From assembly GCA_025966355.1 (NCBI GenBank), contig JAICWZ010000131.1:1-5884 (forward strand): DNA of 5,884 nucleotides, read 5' to 3'. The notes under the pieces were generated by a model. It worked only from the letters and a program-made list of their open reading frames with translations, made no database searches and had not been told where the DNA came from. How positions within the stretch are numbered: position 1 is the first letter of the stretch; every line of letters starts with the position of its first letter. The position numbers and the translations under genes are program-made. This DNA comes from Thermomicrobiaceae bacterium (GTDB lineage Bacteria; Chloroflexota; Chloroflexia; Thermomicrobiales; Thermomicrobiaceae). Shown here piece after piece: positions 5,078 to 5,884 of this stretch.

Positions 5078-5884
5078 GTGAACGAGCAGCAACGGTTCGC
5101 GCAATTGCACGCGGTCATTCCGGCCGGTGGCAGCGGTACCCGGCTCTGGCCGGCGAGTCGGTCGTCGCGTCCCAAGTTTCTTCTTCCGCTGCCCGGGCCC
5201 AGGTCGATGCTTCAGGCGACGTTCGATCGGCTCGAACCGATCGTGCCGCACCGAAACATGCTCGTCATCACCGGCGGGGCCCATGCGGCAGCTGTCGCCC
5301 GGCAACTGCCGGCGCTACCGGATGAAAACATCATCGTCGAGCCGGGTCCGCGTGGCACCGGACCGGCGATCGGTTTGGGTGCGGCGCTAATCGCGCGCAA
5401 GGATCCGGACGCCATCATGGGTTCGTTCGCGGCCGATCATTATGTATCGAAGCCGGAACTCTTCCGGAGCACCGTGCTGGCAGCCGCCGAAGTCGCCCGT
5501 CACGGCTATCTTGTCACCATCGGCATCACGCCGACCTACGCGGAGACCGGCTACGGTTACATCCGCTGCGGTGAGTCGCTGCCGGCCGTGGGCGACTTTG
5601 ATGCGTTCCATGTTGATCAATTCAAGGAAAAGCCCGATCGAGAGACGGCACAAACGTATCTTGACAGCGGGAAGTATCTTTGGAATGCCAGCATGTTCGT
5701 ATGGAAAGCGTCATTGCTCCTCGATGAGATGCGGCGGCTCTTACCCGAGCTGTATGAGACGTTGCTGATCATCAGCGAAGCCTGGGATCAGCCGGAGCGT
5801 GATGCTGTGCTGCGCGAATACTGGCCGCGCATCGCCGACGTAACGATCGACAACGGCATCATGGAACACGCCGAGCGCGTTGCA
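5078..5884 (+). CDS. manC: Mannose-1-phosphate guanylyltransferase (3' end outside window)
   Basis: The enzyme makes GDP-mannose from mannose 1-phosphate and GTP in the cytoplasm, supplying mannose and fucose-type sugars for polysaccharides and glycosylation. The 269 visible codons cover the nucleotidyltransferase domain. The sequence begins, after about ten residues, with AVIPAGGSGTRLWPASR (12-28) and the pyrophosphorylase lysine Lys33 in RPKFLLPL. It continues with EPGPRGTGPAIGLGAAL (88-104), the metal-site aspartate Asp120 in AADHY, TGYGYI (157-162), FKEKP (182-186), SGKYLWNASMFVWK (197-210) and TIDNGIMEHAERV (256-268). FKEKP together with YLWN is the mark of mannose-1-phosphate guanylyltransferases rather than glucose-1-phosphate enzymes. 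The short single-domain form is usually about 350 residues, so roughly a quarter is missing; a C-terminal isomerase fusion cannot be excluded. GTG 5078 is favoured by AGGGAG at 5069-5074. With 21 bases after dprA it is probably on the same transcript. The usual PADH has become AADH, an altered but plausible motif. Confidence 0.93.
   Translation, partial: MNEQQRFAQLHAVIPAGGSGTRLWPASRSSRPKFLLPLPGPRSMLQATFDRLEPIVPHRNMLVITGGAHAAAVARQLPALPDENIIVEPGPRGTGPAIGLGAALIARKDPDAIMGSFAADHYVSKPELFRSTVLAAAEVARHGYLVTIGITPTYAETGYGYIRCGESLPAVGDFDAFHVDQFKEKPDRETAQTYLDSGKYLWNASMFVWKASLLLDEMRRLLPELYETLLIISEAWDQPERDAVLREYWPRIADVTIDNGIMEHAERVA

Overview
The window is ordinary-looking, GC-rich bacterial chromosome with six protein-coding genes, two of them cut by the window ends. 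Many codons end in G or C, three of the six genes start with GTG, and most starts have a Shine-Dalgarno (SD) sequence. The style of the proteins, above all DprA, the class IV aminotransferase and the D/F pair of peptide-transporter ATPases, suggests a member of the Chloroflexota (Thermomicrobia-like). This is inferred from protein resemblance, not from a marker gene, and an actinobacterium or another GC-rich lineage cannot be excluded. I see no rRNA, tRNA, CRISPR array, insertion sequence or phage gene.

Left part, minus strand (reading right to left): an HpcH/HpaI-type aldolase (3824 to 3063), a class IV, BCAT-like aminotransferase (2987 to 2055), a gap of 392 bases, then two ABC-transporter ATPases of the oligopeptide/dipeptide family, an OppD/DppD type (1662 to 652) and an OppF/DppF type (662 to beyond base 1). 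The two ATPase genes overlap by 11 bases and are surely co-translated. The aldolase and aminotransferase are 75 bases apart and are probably one transcript. The ATPase pair appears to have its own promoter (TTGACC, 18 bases, TACACT with an extended -10) and a leader of about 150 nt.

Right part, plus strand: dprA (3977 to 5056; loading of RecA on incoming single-stranded DNA), followed 21 bases later by a mannose-1-phosphate guanylyltransferase gene that runs off the right end. The dprA start lies next to a convincing promoter (TTGACG, 18 bases, TATAAC). The 152-base region between hpcH and dprA is divergent, and the two predicted promoters overlap there. The hpcH leader also holds a strong inverted repeat that touches its ribosome binding site.

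How the genes may work together: the importer ATPases would energise uptake of peptides or similar solutes. The aminotransferase and the pyruvate-type aldolase could together interconvert hydroxy-amino acids and their aldol cleavage products, which is a hypothesis only. DprA and the GDP-mannose enzyme share a transcript by position but have no obvious shared function. I did not find a clearly novel system. The most useful leads are the aldolase-aminotransferase pairing, the changed substrate-site motifs of the aminotransferase, and the structured divergent control region at 3825 to 3976.
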